Shown here one piece after another: positions 24,801 to 39,333 of a stretch of DNA of 64,000 nucleotides (positions are counted from its first letter, which is position 1; each line of letters begins with the position of its first letter). The stretch is taken from positions 100,596,211 through 100,660,210 of the forward strand of contig JAKCOZ010000001.1 in the NCBI GenBank assembly GCA_022605955.1, in the 5' to 3' direction. The stretch comes from Rallus limicola (Eukaryota; Chordata; Aves; Gruiformes; Rallidae). Below the pieces are notes generated by a model, which ran no database searches, was not told the origin of the DNA, and worked only from the letters and a program-made list of their open reading frames with translations. Made by a program: the position numbers and the translations under genes.

Positions 24801-27012
24801 GGTTTTTTTACCTATATTTTTGAGGCATCAGTTGGAGTGACCAAGGACCAGAATTTTCCAAGTGATCAGCAGTGTATTATGTTCTGCAAATGAATCTTCC
24901 TGCAGATTAATACACACTTTCTGATTAAAGGGCCAAGTTTAATGTAGTTAAAATCCTAAATTCAGACCACAAAACTCAAAGGTTGTGTTAAAGCCATATT
25001 CACTATGGGACTGTACTACAATTTGTGATATAATGAAAATAATTTTACAGGCAGTGAGTCATAAAGTTACTTTAATTTTCATCCTCTAATGTAGCAGAAA
25101 AAGGTTTGAGACTGTTGGATTTTGCAGCCATTGAAACAGTTTAAAAGAACAGGGGAATTCAGGCAATAATGTTTTTGGGGGAGCAAAATAAGAAGACAAG
25201 GTAAAATGACATGAAGGACCAGAGAGAGAAGAGAAATAAAGCAAACAGAAAAAGCTTCTGGATTTCAAATAGTGGCAGCATCCTACCGATGAAGTAATAC
25301 ACGGAATTTTAAGTAGTACCATACAAGAAATACAGGGAAGTGTTCATGGAGAAGTGTCTCTCATGAAAACTTGTTTTATCTTCTTCCTTTTATTCCCAGT
25401 TTAAGAAATGTTTGCTTGGGATTGAGAATCTTTTAGTAAACTCCTGCAAGCTTTTATGTTAACTCCTGCAAGCTTTTATGTTAGGTGTATCAAAAGTTGC
25501 TAAGATATTTTAACTTCTTTCTAAAGAATGCATTTCTCTTGTGGATTCTTGATTATGAATTAAATTGAAATATCTTATTCCCTTATGCTTCCTTTACATG
25601 TTTTGAATAATACAGTAAATTATCACAAATTCTGTGATGCTCAAAATGCAGGGTTAAATATACAGTCCTTCAGTTATGTTTTATAGTAAATTAAAAGGCA
25701 AATGTCATAAGGATGAAGTTCCATGTTCGTGCAAAAGGAAAACTCTTGGTATTGTTTTAATTTTATTTGATTTTAAGGTCTGAATGGCTTTGGAGCACTG
25801 GCTGTTTTCAATATCTTGTAGGCAATCCCTCTTCCTCCCCATTTCAACAAACAGCTGCTATAATGTAATTCCCTTACATGATAACATTTGCAGTTTATAC
25901 TTTCTTCCTTGCTATTCTTGAACCACTCCAATCATATGATACTTTTGGTGAATTATCTCATTCAACCTACTGAACTTTATTTTAGAAATGTATAAAACTA
26001 TGATGTACTCTGTTCCTTCATAATTCATTTTTTACCACCCTTGAAAATAAAGAACATCATCAAGTGAGAAGCCAACCAAAGACAAATTAGCTAGGGGAGA
26101 TAACTGCCCACAAGACACAGCTACCAAATGCCAAATTTTGACACTGCTACCCTTCCTAAAATGCAAACCCAGAAAACAGAAAAATATGGTTAAATAATCT
26201 TACAAGAGATTGTATGAGTTGTTTAAGGTGATTACAGATGTGACCAGAAGACTACCTATGGTTTTTCATATTAGATATTTAAACAATCATGACAGATCTT
26301 TTGTATTTTTATTTGCTTTTATTTATTTCTGTAGTAAAGTAAAATTTCAAGACATAATCATTTTCCAATATTTAAAATTAACAACACAGTTTTTGCACTG
26401 CATTTCTGTGTATCGTTAAAAATTCCATTGTTAAAATTATCTGGACCATACTTTGTAAACTATGGTTTCAGTTATATCCAGTTGCACTAGGTGACTCATG
26501 GGGAGTTGCAAAAGTGACTCAGCCTTGGGTTTCCTTAAGGTCCTATCTCTGCAGAGATGACCCATGAGGAGCTGTATAGATAGCTTAAAGTTGAGCTGTC
26601 TGGTAAGCCCAAGAAGGAACAGGGCAGTGTTGCATAATTCAAAGAATTGAAACCCGAGTAGAGTCTTGAAATCCCTCAACAAATAATATGCCCTGAGTCC
26701 AAATCAAATCACTATTCAGCTGCCTAAAAGTAAGATAAAAGTAAGCTGGAGGGTTTCCATTTGGTTTCAACTAGACCCAGACAATAGAGAGATATAAAAA
26801 AGATACAGAAGTGAACCTCACCCATGAATGAAAATAAAGAGGAACGCTGTTACAGACAAAGACCCCAGTGAGGCACACTCCTGCCTCCTATCACTTAGAT
26901 CATGGAATAAGAACCTTAAGTTTCAGGCTGAGAATTTGGAGTAGCTTCTCCAACTATACAGCTGGCAGGTGAGGATACTCTGTCCCTTGGTCAGGAGGAG
27001 AAAGTGAATATT
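21815..27012. other. AT-rich noncoding stretch; nothing recognised
   Basis: Contains a CT microsatellite at 23309-23337, an A-rich tract at 24682-24760 and an exact 22-bp tandem duplication at 25439-25482. Reading frames are no longer than 97 codons and have no domain. No mobile element is recognised. Confidence 0.6.
25439..25482. repeat. Exact 22-bp tandem duplication
   Basis: The 22-base unit starting AACTCCTGCAAGC occurs twice head to tail without a mismatch. Seen directly. The lack of any difference suggests a recent slippage or short tandem duplication. Confidence 0.95.
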
Positions 27013-27386
27013 TGTTATGGTTTAAGTTCATAGTAACATCTTATTGACTAACACACGTGTAGCATTTAGTGCTCCTGAGCTGTGGTAGAGTATTCCATGA
27101 AACATCTGTGGGCTGTAAGAGTGAATTCAGTGAATTGCTTGTGGGTGGTAATATTTTCATGAATTGTCTGTGGGCTGTAACAGTGAATTTCACTAATATC
27201 TTGTGGTTGTAATAGTGTAGCCTTGCTTTTAAAATGCAATAGTGCAGTTGTCTACTATATCCATAAAAGTTGCAATAGTGGCATATTGAATCTGCATATG
27301 CTGTTGGAATAAATAGGTGTTTTGAACTCTGTAGTCGAGTCTCTTCATTATATCCATATCAATTCATAGAAATTTTATGCACAACA
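27013..27386 (+). mobile_element. Possible LTR with internal short repeats
   Basis: The block begins TGTTATGGTTTAAG and ends near TTTTATGCACAACA. About 75 bases before the end is GGAATAAATAGGTG, then TTTTGAACTCTG and GTCGAGTCTCTTC, a polyadenylation-signal and U5-like arrangement typical of retroviral LTRs. Between 27102 and 27215 a degenerate unit (TCTGTGGGCTGTAA and variants) recurs at 27102, 27137, 27166 and 27199. No convincing target duplication was found, and the exact 3' boundary could be 27356-27386. This is a tentative call. Confidence 0.38.
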
Positions 27387-28288
27387 AACCCATTCCTAGT
27401 AGCCTTATACATTTTTGTTCTTATAAAATAATCCATAGAAAATTTTCACATTATGTTAATACTAATAAATATACATATGTCAATGAACTGTAGTCATTAG
27501 AACATGTCTTGCCTTATGATTATTTTTTTGTATTAATTTTTGGAAGTAAGGCTTTTGATGAATTTATGATAGAATCCTACTTGACCTATTCCCAACTGTA
27601 TTAGCAATTACTATTTGTGAGCCAGTTCATGCAAAAATCCCATTTAGTTTCTGTACATAACCCAACCAGTACACTTACCTCAGTGGAGGAACTTTCTGTG
27701 CAGGACATGAATTGTGGAACACTCATTATATTAAACTAGTATGACATCTGCAAGAGCTAATAAAAAAAATTGGCATACATTTTAAATTTTCTATATCAAC
27801 GTGAAAAAGTTGTTGACATATTGACAGCATTAATATTTTATATTTATATAATACATTCCAAAGATAAAATTAGTCCTCAATTAAATATGTGAGTAAAAAT
27901 TACTAAGACATAGGCATGAAAATGTAGGGCTGAAGCTCTAGTAACATAGTACCAAAGTTAGCTGACCCATCACAAGCTATTTTTTAATTTGGAAGAAGAA
28001 CCCTCTCATTTCATAGTTTTTAAGCCACTAAAAATTAATTTAAGCAATTATTTAGTTATTAATTTGTCATGTTAAAATTAACTACATAACAGAATCCATT
28101 TGCTCTTCTTCTTTATAAATAAAAAATCATTGGCAAAAAGAGCACTATTTATTCAACCCACAATATTTAGTCATTATTTTTGGGAGTAAGGAAGAGACAA
28201 ATAAGGCTTAAGCCAAGGTATGACCTCAACTTAAATATTTTTATATGTATATATGTTACATATATATGAGCTATTATGCCGTGGCGCA

Positions 28289-28358
28289 TTATATGATGTT
28301 ATATTATATTGTTTATATTATGTTATAAATATTATATTATTTATATTATATTATATTG
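28289..28358. repeat. AT-rich imperfect ATTATATT repeat
   Basis: Nearly pure A/T with repeating TTATATTA-type words. Seen directly. No function inferred. Confidence 0.85.
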
Positions 28359-31300
28359 CCCTTTTCAGTCAAATCATCCACAGCTGAATAACTTGTGTTT
28401 GTAGGATTTAATCTCGGCCAGGTCACAATGCTGCCAAATCTATATGTAATAATATTGTATATGTACTTCTCTTTCTTTCTGTAAGGAACAAAGACTTTAT
28501 CAAAAAACAAATAGTCCAAATCATATATGGAAGCATGATGACCTACATCATAACTTTTTCATTGTAGAGAAAAAAAAAATCAGTAATCAGGCTCCTTTTA
28601 TGACATTTTCTCAAAACTCTCTACAACTTTGGGATAGATGTCTTGCAAAGATGATGAAAGAGAAAGAAGGAATTGAGAAAATTAGAAATCTTTCATATAT
28701 TTTTCCCCATTTTCTATCTGATTGGTTACTGCCTCCTGAGATCCAGTTAATCATACCTCTTGCGATTCATTCCCACTGCAACAATTTAGGAGCAAAAAAG
28801 GCATTGTCAGATAAGGATATCAATGAAGAGTTTAATTAAGTCATAAATTATAGCTACCTTTTGTGATTTTAACCTCAGTCTCTTTTTTCGCTCAGACTTC
28901 AGAGATATTGTATCTCATTTTTTAATGATTCAATGATGACATTTGATTGATTTTTCATTGTGACTTATCGAGTATATAAAAAGGGAATTAGCAGCTGTAT
29001 CCAGGGTCAGTTCCATTTTGGAAGGACACATTTGTCAGAGTGCATCTCTGCTGCTTGACAGTGTGTGGGTTGGACTATTAGCAAAATGAAATATAAGGTG
29101 CATTTCAGTCTAACCTCCAGCCCTCTGTTAAAAGGAGAGAGGAGAAAACATTGGTTGAACAATAGAAAAGTAGAAATGAGAGTATGAAAGATGAACTGTG
29201 GGCATTTCATAAACAGATGGTGAAGTATTTCAGCTGTTTCCTGAAAACACTGGAGAGTTAAAAGGGAGAAGGATGGTTGGATGAATAGATGGAACGTAAA
29301 ATAGTAAAATGTGTCAGCCATTATGATTATCCTTTTTAATTTTTATTTCTTTATTTTTATTAATTTGACCATTTTAAAGCATCTGTGTATATTCTTTCCA
29401 AGGAAAAGAAATACTGTGGAAAACATGTGAATAGCTTCATCTGCACGATAGAGTAAGTTCAATATAGAAGTCAGCAGAACAGTAATAAGCAAGGGATAAG
29501 AAAAAACAAAAAACACCCATCAGTGCAAGAAACTATTAGAGATACAGGTCCAAAATCATACACTTTCTGGCTGGAAGCATCTTAGAAGGTGGCTGGGAAA
29601 GAAGAGAACCTCATGTTGTAAGGGGTTTTTCTTGGATACCTTTTCAAGAATCTACTTGAACTACAAACTCTGAAAGCAGATAAGAATAAAATGGGAGCTA
29701 GCAATCTCATAAGTAATGATGTGAAGGGAAAGTACCCAACATGCTTCTCATAGGTGATTTACTTCCATCAGTAAATGGTCAGGGAGATGACCAATAGATC
29801 AAGACCAGCTGCACAATTTTGTCTCTCCATTGAAGATCACAGCTAAATCTGGGAAATGGGACAGGTAACCAAACGGATTCTTTTTTGCTTTGCAGAATAT
29901 AGATGGGCACAGATCTTTTCTCTACACACTTTTCCGACTTGTGCAAAGATATGATACTGATTGAGAAGGTCTTCTGCAATTGGCTGGTGTTGTCTACATA
30001 ATTTGGGTACTGTAGTCTCTGCTTAGTAGAAGAGAGAAGAACAAGTGATTACATCTTACATTTCTGGAAGCTAAAGAACTGAGGAATGTGTTGGCATACT
30101 GGTGATTTATGAAATATCCTGCTCTTAATTGTGGGAGGGTATGATGGCCCAGATGCCTGTGTTAGCTGATGTGAAGGTATGATTCTGTCATTTGGTACGT
30201 CTGAGTGATGTGGGTGTTCTATGCCATGTTTTCTCAGACCATATGTGTTGACTGGCTAATGAGGCTCAGCAGGTATTGATAGGATGAGCTGTGTCATCCA
30301 ACTAGGTTTTTAGAAGTGCACTGTGGAGTGATAGAAAGACTATAACTGAGACATGTCAATGAGTATTTTTCTCTAAATATTCTCAGAAGACATAGGATTT
30401 GGCTTTAGGGACACTAGAGACATTTCAAACTGAACAGAATTGACCAGATTAGCCTAATAGAAACTGGGTGTGAAATACTGGACAGTGACAAAAATAGGCA
30501 CTGAGAACATTACATAATGTAAAATAAAAATAATTAATTTAAATTAATAATATAATTTTATTTTTCAAGTGGATATTTTACTTTTCCATTGTATATTCTG
30601 TACTTCAAGTCTGAACCTATCTGAATTTGTTTGGGAAACAAACATTTCTCTTCCAGTAGCTGAAGACTTTTGAACTTAAGTTATTTCACTTGAAACACAC
30701 ATAGGTTTCAGTAACCTCTTCTTGCAGGTCTTAAAAGAATTTTGGAAAATTGTAATGATTCCCAAAATCTCTTCCCAAAAATCTATCCAAAGCTCTCTAC
30801 TTCACTGCTATTGCTATACAGACAGACCCAAACTACCCAAATGCTGTGGTTCTTCTAGTGTTTCTCATCCTGTATGTCTTATCATAGGCCCCTGAAATCC
30901 TTCACTTATCTCTCACAGCCATTTAGATCTTTTCCAATGACACGGTGAAATCACCTCTTTCAGGCTCTTTAATTTTTTCCACTGTTTTACAGACATTTCT
31001 GTAGTTCCCTTCTCCCTTCTAGCACATACACATTGTAATAAAGTTCATCTGTTTCAGCAAGTGTGACAAAACCAGCAAATATATGTTGCATTAAAACCAT
31101 TATTTTTGGTAAAATATTGAACTCACTCACCTAAGGGCTTTTCTGAACTGACTCATTTCTAATATAGTTTCCACAGCACCTGAGAGACTGAAGTGTAAGG
31201 ACAATGATTCACACATTCTTAGAATATATTTATTTTTTAAAAAATTGGTCCCGATTTAGAAAATTCCTGCCTACCTTTAAAAACATAATCAATCTACTAA

Positions 31301-33683
31301 ACCTAGTTAGAGTAAACATGTTCTTATAAGTAGGTATGTTTTTTAATATCCTGTCAATTTTTATTTTTTTTTTTTTTGCATCTGTTAGAATTATTTGAGA
31401 TACTATCCACGTCAGTTTCTTTTATTGATTCAAAAAAGAGAGACAACACTACTCAGTCGGGATCTCACTCAAGTAAATAAAAAATTACACAACATTGGAT
31501 AAAGCAGAAGAGGAAAAATCTTCCTGAGGTTATTTAAAAAATGGGAAAAAAAATAAAAACAACACACCTCTTATAAAAAGTGCAAATTATAATTTTGCAT
31601 TTCATTTCCTAAATGTGACACTGTACAGATATCTGAAATAATATGAGCTATATTTCCAGTATTGTTATGAATGCATAGTTTTATTTTAATCAAAGAACAG
31701 CTTTAAAATGCTCCATGGAGAAACATTTAAAACTTTTGCACACTGTCTCTCTGAAGATCAAGACTGATCTTGTTTCAAAGTACATGGTAGCTGCCTTAAC
31801 TTGTCTTTTGTATAGGAAAAATCACTCTAGTAGCTGCACATTTGCAACTGTTCCGATCACAGTGGGATGCTTGGTCACTCACTTTAAATTAGAGTCATCA
31901 ATAAAAGAATTAGGTCATAAGCATCAAGTAGTAGCACTCTGAAAACTGGAGATAGCAGTTAACACACACCTTTCAGTTTAGCTTTCTTTCACCCAGTAGT
32001 GCAAATTTAATTGGATCATGTTCATTTCATTTTCAAGCGGCATGCACAGCCGGTACTATTTTGAATGATAAAGTAGCAAATAATGAAATAGGGAAAAAAG
32101 AATTGGGGCTGATTCTGCTGCAGGTTTAGACAGCTCTGGGCTGCATTGGCAGCACAAAATAGAGTCTAATTATTTTAGCTAAGAAGCACTGAATTCATGA
32201 AGCAGACATTTTTATTGGAGTGACAAGAGGCTCAAACAGGAGTTCTGGACTACTCCATGCCTGAAAGTATTTTGAGACATGTCTCTTGAATCCCTTATGC
32301 CTGACTAATCCTTAGGACTGCTTGCAGCTACAAAAAGACCAAAACTCTGTATAACTTCAGGATCAGGAATTGCAAGAGGGTCTCATGCCCTGGAGTTATA
32401 TTTCATGTTATTTTGCAATAGAATGGAAACAGGACTATAAAATATACATTTAAAAATAAGACATTATTTTAAATAGGTTATGCTTTGGGATAGGAAAACA
32501 GCAAGCAAGAAGAAAACAAAACTACCTAATAAGAAAACTTTAAAATGGTTTCATTGTAAAATCAAATGTAGTTATTTCTATTAAAATTACATAATAAACT
32601 ACCTTGGGCTGCAGAGCTTAACATGTTAATGGCATGAATCCATCTCTACAGTAGCATCTGAAGTTTTCACCAACTAACACTTTTAAACTTATCTTCCATT
32701 TGGAGGATGCAAGTAATACAACTGTTTTACACAGACATAGGCACACATCACCAAAAGGATTTGGAGAATGTTCATTAATTCCCAAATGGGTTATCATCCT
32801 CCCTTTTTCTTTGGAATAAATACTGTTAACCCCCTTTTCCTTCTGATACAGCATAACCGGATCTGTGGCTTTTAGAATCAAGGGGTGTCTTCTCCTATTG
32901 AAGTGATTTTGCATGCAATTGAAAAACAGAGAAATACAAGGGGGATGCATGTTCAGTCTCAACTGAATAGGTGTGGACTGTCATGTGAGGGCTCTGCCAA
33001 TCCAACAGTGTGACAGTAGCACACATGAAAACAGTACTGTTCAAACTGCCTTCACAGGAAGAAGGGAGAAGCACAAAGCAAAGCACAGCTTTTCTTGATC
33101 GATTAGACAGGCATTTGAAATACTTATTAGAGAAGGTGCATAGCTAGGTTATTACTAGAGTTCAAAAGATTATACCTATGAGTATGTTTTAAGTCTTCTG
33201 TAACTCTTGATGTTTCTTGACTGTGGGCTGAAAGTCAGTAAAGAGCACTCTTCTAAATTACTTCTGGAAGAGATGTGAGATGTCATTTATACATCAGCTA
33301 GTTCTGTACCATTAAAGAGGTGGGTTTCCTCTGTATTTCATTTTTCACAGAAGCCACTGGTTGTTCAAACTTTTTACAGGAAATTGGAAGGAATTAAAGC
33401 TGTTCTAAGGAATTTTGACCAGTTCAAGGACTGGAGGGAAGCAGAGCTCTATCTGATGCTGTAGAACAATTGAGTCTGGGAGGACTACATCTGTTTGTGT
33501 CTCAGAATGCAGTACCAGTGGATCACTATGCAAACTGAGACACTACCAAGGCAGTAGACTCTAGCTCATGAGGTCATGATACATAAGGACTCACAGAAAG
33601 TATTACTGTGGTTAAAAACTCAAAAGAGAACTAATATTTAATGAATGTCATCCCAAACCGTTACGTTATTACTGAATAATATT

Positions 33684-33701
33684 AAAAAAAAAAAAAAAAA
33701 A
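33684..33701. repeat. Poly-A run
   Basis: An 18-base adenine run followed by GGG and another A6. No retroposon body is recognisable upstream. Confidence 0.85.
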
Positions 33702-36700
33702 GGGAAAAAAGAGTGATGGTCATGTATTAGAAATAGGAAAATGTTAGAAGAGAAAAAGATAAGAGAATAAGAAACAGATAAATAATGTTCCTGATAACTT
33801 CCTTTTTGATAAAAATGTTAGAAGGATAAGACAAAACTTGTTAAAAAACCCCAACAATTGAAATTGTCATTTTAGAAAAATCTTCATAAAGAGCACTAGT
33901 TGAAAGCTGTGCTATCTTGAATGTTATTTCTTAACTACTCATTGGCAAGGTGCAGTAGTTACTAGGACTCTAAAAGACAAAACTATTCTAAAAAATCAGA
34001 AGCAATCGAACTATATAATAGTTCTATTATATCCACATAATGGATACATGAAGTCAGTAATTCAGTTATACTTTTGCCCTTTCTCTTTTCTTTTTTACGG
34101 TAGTGATTTTTAAAGCAACTCTTTTGACATTCTTGCTTATAACATGCTTCATGTCTCTAATTAAGTTAAATTTAAGCATTAAATATGGCATTTAAAATGA
34201 AAAATGCAAAGGCTGATTTAAATGTATCATACAGTGAAGTTTCATAAGCAAGTACTTGGAGGTGCTTTTTTTCCCCTTCCACAAAAGAGTTATTATCTAT
34301 GAAATTTTGTTTCAAGAAAGTACTTTGTACTTCTAAACTAACCACTTTTTAGAGGTTTTAAAACCTTGAACATATCAGCTGAACGCAGCGGGGGAGTTAT
34401 AAATTTTATTAAATTCATTATTGTTCATTTACGTATAAGGTCTGGATGATCCCCTTTATACACGAATCTCAGAAAAATGTAGAATACGAAGAATTCTAAG
34501 AAGCAAAAAAGACAAAAGAAAGGTAACTGCTCGGCTTTTCAAATCCACAACTGAATGTTTCTGACCGAGAAGTATTATACTACATATGAGAGTTCAATTC
34601 TATTTTTAGTGTTTTACAAGTTAACCATTATTGACATTACAGTTCTAAATGAAACCTCAGGAGAATGCTGGGGTTTCTTCTATAAGGTTACGTTCGGTGA
34701 TGGCTCATGGGTTTATGAGATCTTCATAGATCTACTGACCTTGCTTTTTTTGCTTCTTGAAACTAACCAGAAAAGAGCTAGAATAAGGAAAAGACTATGT
34801 GGTCTCTACTGCTTTGCTGCACTAGTAAGGACAACTTACGTGTGTGAAATCAGAAATGATCTGTTTCTGATGGGAAACACTCCCTGCAGAACTATATATG
34901 TGCACTTTGTCTTACTGAGATCAGAGTGTAATTTCAAATCTATTTGTTCTGTGTTTTAAAAATAAAGTTATTCACTATACACAAATCCAGACCTTTATTA
35001 AGCATACTTTGTATACTCTGCTAAAAACTCTGATGTCATTTTTACAGGGTATTATTTTGCTGTGAAAGAATTAAGATTCTAGGCAGCTCTTTGTGCATTA
35101 GATACTGATATGAACAATATTTACATTTAAAGCTCAGTAAAAAGTTGAATGACATTTTACAAACAGAGGGATGAACATTTTGTAAGGCTTTCCTGTGTTA
35201 ATTATAGCCCATACCTTGTCACTCTCATCTGCAACTGAGACTAATTGTCTGCCATATAAAGAGACATGCTTATTGATTTTGCAAAGGCTGGAACAGTCTA
35301 AGCTGTACTCTCATTCTATTGATATAAAAAGCATTGCCTGCCTGTATTGATTGCTTACCCCACAGAGCAATAGCAAATTGCTATTGTGGAAACATAATGA
35401 TGCTGAACATTTGTTGCACAGATGATAGGGTAATGTTTAAATGCTGTGTGTCCTGTTCTTTTAGATTTACTATTAACGTCCTTAATCATTCCTCTTCAAA
35501 ATACCATGAATCCTGAAGCATAGGCTAACCTAATGATACAACATCATTTATAGAGCAGAGCATTTCATAAATGCAGAATTAATTAAAGGAGTTATTTTTT
35601 CATCATCAACTAGAACGGATGACAATTTTTCTTAATATTTTGCAAGACCTGGCTAAGAATGAAATCAATTAGCTACAGCAAGATTCTTTCAGCTCTTTTC
35701 AAATGTAGTACTTACGTGCATCTAGTCCCATGAAAATCAGAAGACTTACTTGAGGAATTATAAATTATATGCTGTGAAAAAGACAGACTGAATCTGGTCT
35801 GTCCTTACTTTAAAAGAAAGTTTCATAACATTTTATCTATCTGAGGTTGTTCATGTGTTCTGAATAAATGAGATTTGAAAAAACTGTATAAGTAGCATGA
35901 ATCTTATTTAACTGAGTGCTATTTCTTAATATAGGAGTTTTGCAAATTCATTTGCACTGAACATTCAATTAAGATAAGAAGTATCCATTTTCTAATATTA
36001 CTACAAATCGGTCTTGTGAAATTAATGCAAATTTACGTTGGTAATTCCTTTGACAAATATAAAGAATTCCTAAAGTGGCATTTGCAGCCATCATAAAAAA
36101 CTGATAGAATAAAGCAATTCTTTAAATATTTTTGCTTGCTTTTATGTTTACATAGAATGAACTTAAGGGTATTCCTGCAATGCACCCTCTCTCCTTCTCC
36201 CATTTAGCAATGTGTTAAATTTCATGGTATTTCTGCTAGTAAATACTTCCTTATTTTTCCTGAAACATATCTTAATACGAGAGTGTAAAATACACATCTG
36301 TTAAAAAAATCCAGCCCTCTTTGAGACAGGAAAGAATCTGGTGAAATAGGTGTTGGATGTAGATTGACATAAAACCAAAATTTGCCTGTAGCTCTTTAAA
36401 GCAGAGGCAAATATTAATACGATAACTTTTTTCTTTCTATTATATATTTCTCACATTTATCTGGAAAATCTAAATTAAATTTAAAGATATTTCCATGCTA
36501 GTCTCACAAAACATGATGCTAAATTTTGAAAAACATAGCAAGGAAACTATCTGTTCTAGATTCTCAATGTTCGGTGGACCAATCAGAAATATTTTTCCCT
36601 TAAAGACATAGTGATATGGAAAAAGCTAGACACTGTGGAAAAGAGATTGTACTGTTAAACAGAACAACGAGAATTTAAATAGAGGAAGGAAGATGAGAAA

Positions 36701-39333
36701 CCAGAGCAGAAGGAAAGGAACAGGCGATGACAGGAACTGTGAAAACATTGATCAGAGAATAATCAAAAGAGAAGACAGGTTCCATCAGTGTTTAAATTCT
36801 AACTGACTGTAGAGCATAATTGGTTCATGCGAGAGCCTTTACAGATGATGTTCTTCGCAAGATAAAACAAAGAATTGTAAGCATCAGCTCTATATCTTCT
36901 TTCCTGGTTCCCAGGTTGATATAAGGATGGAGTCTGATTTTCAGATTTTCTTTGCACATCAGTAATATAACAATATTGCATTCTGAACATGCACTATAAA
37001 ATACTAAGCTCTTTTAAATACTCTTTTCAAAAAGTCATTCCAGTAAACGGATACTTTCTGACATTAATCTGTCCTTCACATTTTTTCAAGAATATCAATA
37101 CTTCTTTTTCTATTTTGGATTGATGTCAATGAATAATGCCCTAAGGAAAAAAAAAATCTGAGGAAAAAACCTCCTTTTGAAATAAACTGTGCAAAGCTTT
37201 TATTAAATATAGAAGGCAGCCACATTAACTTACAAGGTAATAAAGTGTAATATATTAACCTATTCAATAAAGACTGTCTGTTTCACATTCTGAAAAAATG
37301 TTTTGGATAAAAGATTATGTAAACATGATCTCTATAATCATGCAATTTATCTGGTGTTTCTTCTGTTTGTTTGTTCAAACCTGACACTGTTTTGCAAAGG
37401 TTGTTTTGGGGACATAAGGATTTCAGGCGTATTAAGCAGGGAAAATACTACCTGAGTTTTATTACTGAAATAGGAGCTGCAGTTCTGTGTACAGTAAGAG
37501 ATTGCATCAAAAGACAGCTTAAATGTTTGTCTAAAAGTTGAGAAGTGTGAGAGGCTCAGGATGTTCTGATAATAATTTCCATTGGTTATTGAGTTCATTT
37601 ATAAGATCAACAAATAACAAAGAAAACTTCATCTTTCTTATTTTTTTACTTCCTTGCAAACATCCTTCTACTACTGCCACAATGAATTTTTGCTCTGAAT
37701 TAAGAAGATTTTCAAACCAACCCTTGACTCAGTTTGCTCTGCAGACCTGCATTGGGGCACATTATGTCAGTGAAAAAAAAACTTGTGACATCTATATAAC
37801 CTTACACTAAGTAGCATATTGGCGTAAAGGAAGAAGATTTACAGTTTATTTGAAGCTTGGTTTAGCCTATGGCTGTTTCTTGCAATGGCTCGTAACAGCT
37901 CTATCTAAACCATGGATGCTTCTTAAACAAACTACAGATTTACTTTTTAATGTTTTAGTGCATGAAAGGTATCAGGTAGTTGTGTATTGATTTTTTTTTT
38001 TTCTTTTTTTTTTTTTAATTACAGGGGACAAGTCAGGCTAGGTAAAATATAAGCCTAGATGGAGAACTACAAAACCACAGCAACATTTTGATCTGTCTGT
38101 AGTCTATATAGAGCGAGATCCAGTGACCAAATCCAGTGAAGAATTTCAACTTACTTTCGTTTATCTTTTGGTCACTTAGACATTTATGTGTTTTGAGACA
38201 TTAAATGCATATATCAGGATGACTATTTCAGGTACAGATCTGGTCATATATGCAGTTATCACATAATAGTTTTTTTCAGAGATTAATTTTATCTCCTAAA
38301 GCAAGACCTTCCAAGATTTTTTAAGAACCTGTGTTTATATAAAATGTGTTTTCGTATTTTCTACATTGCATCAATAGATAGGATTAATTTCAACCTTCAA
38401 GCTAAAAAACATATTCTGTTCCCTCTCTTTTACTTTTAAAAGTAGCAATAAATTTTCTTACTTGACAGTTTTTGGTGGGGGGGGAAGTTTCTTCTTCTTC
38501 CTTTAAGAAATCACCTCGGCATATACTTAACAAATTGGTTTCGAAGCCATTTCCCTAAATTTCTTTGTTGCTCAGTTCCTAGTTACTTCAACATTGCATG
38601 AAAACTTGAGATTAAATTTATTTTACACCATCATAGTTAAAATTGACAAACAAGCAAGTCTTTAAATATTGAAAGTGTTTTCCATTTGGTTTCTGCAGTA
38701 ATTTTGTTACAATGCTTAACTTTTCACTTTCATCTTGGCTTGAGGGAAGTACAGCAATTGAAGCACCATCTTTACTTTAAATTATGAACTGTCTCACCTT
38801 ATTTTCAATATTAATTATTTTCTATCCTTTAATTCCCATTTTTACTCAAAAAAATGTTACTAATTTAAATTCTCCTAAAACCTATTTACCTCTTCATCTC
38901 CAGAGTTTACTTGGTTATGTTTTTTTTGGTGTAGGTTTGATTTGTTTGGTTTGGGTTTTCCTCAGCACAAAAAGACAATGAATGAAATTAAACAAATATT
39001 CCACTCTACTACATCTACACTTTGCAACCTGAATCATACAGAAGAAAAAAACATACAGAAAAAACATGTGGAAAGCTAATGAATCTTTTTTGTTTTCCTT
39101 GAGCTATTAAGGTGAATCTTTAGGAAATACATTATTGGTTTTGTGTACACTAAATGTAGGCAATGCATCTCTTGTCAGAGACGACTTTCAGAGTTTATGC
39201 CTTAAAAAAAAAAAACTTTCAAGAAAATATATATCAGAGGGAGTGGTAAGAATTGCCTCCAACTTCCCTGTTACTGTAATTCCAGCTTTGTACAAAAAGA
39301 ATCAGAAAAAACACAATGTTGTGAGGTAATTTT

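Larger units (their letters stand above)
27387..39333. other. Long AT-rich stretch without recognised genes or repeats
   Basis: This 12-kb block has no recognisable mobile element. It contains an AT-only-looking ATTATATT repeat patch at 28289-28358, poly-A at 33684-33701 and T-rich tracts near 38000. The longest frame, 34555-34959 plus (134 codons), has no recognisable domain, no obvious splice context and is within the length expected by chance in AT-rich DNA of this size. The stretch 35190-35600 and that near 36000-36100 look less repetitive and carry homeodomain-type and octamer-type motifs; see the findings. Confidence 0.6.

Noticed and set aside
29540..30040. Possible retrocopy on the minus strand, including a 66-codon frame at 29779-29979
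   Set aside because: The sequence reads a little like decayed coding DNA, but no motif of any family could be placed, so no feature is called.
34555..34959. 134-codon plus-strand open frame, longest in the AT-rich part
   Set aside because: No recognisable domain, hydrophobic and Leu/Phe/Tyr-rich as expected from AT-rich sequence. With some thousands of stop-delimited intervals over six frames in 64 kb, one or two frames of this length are expected by chance.
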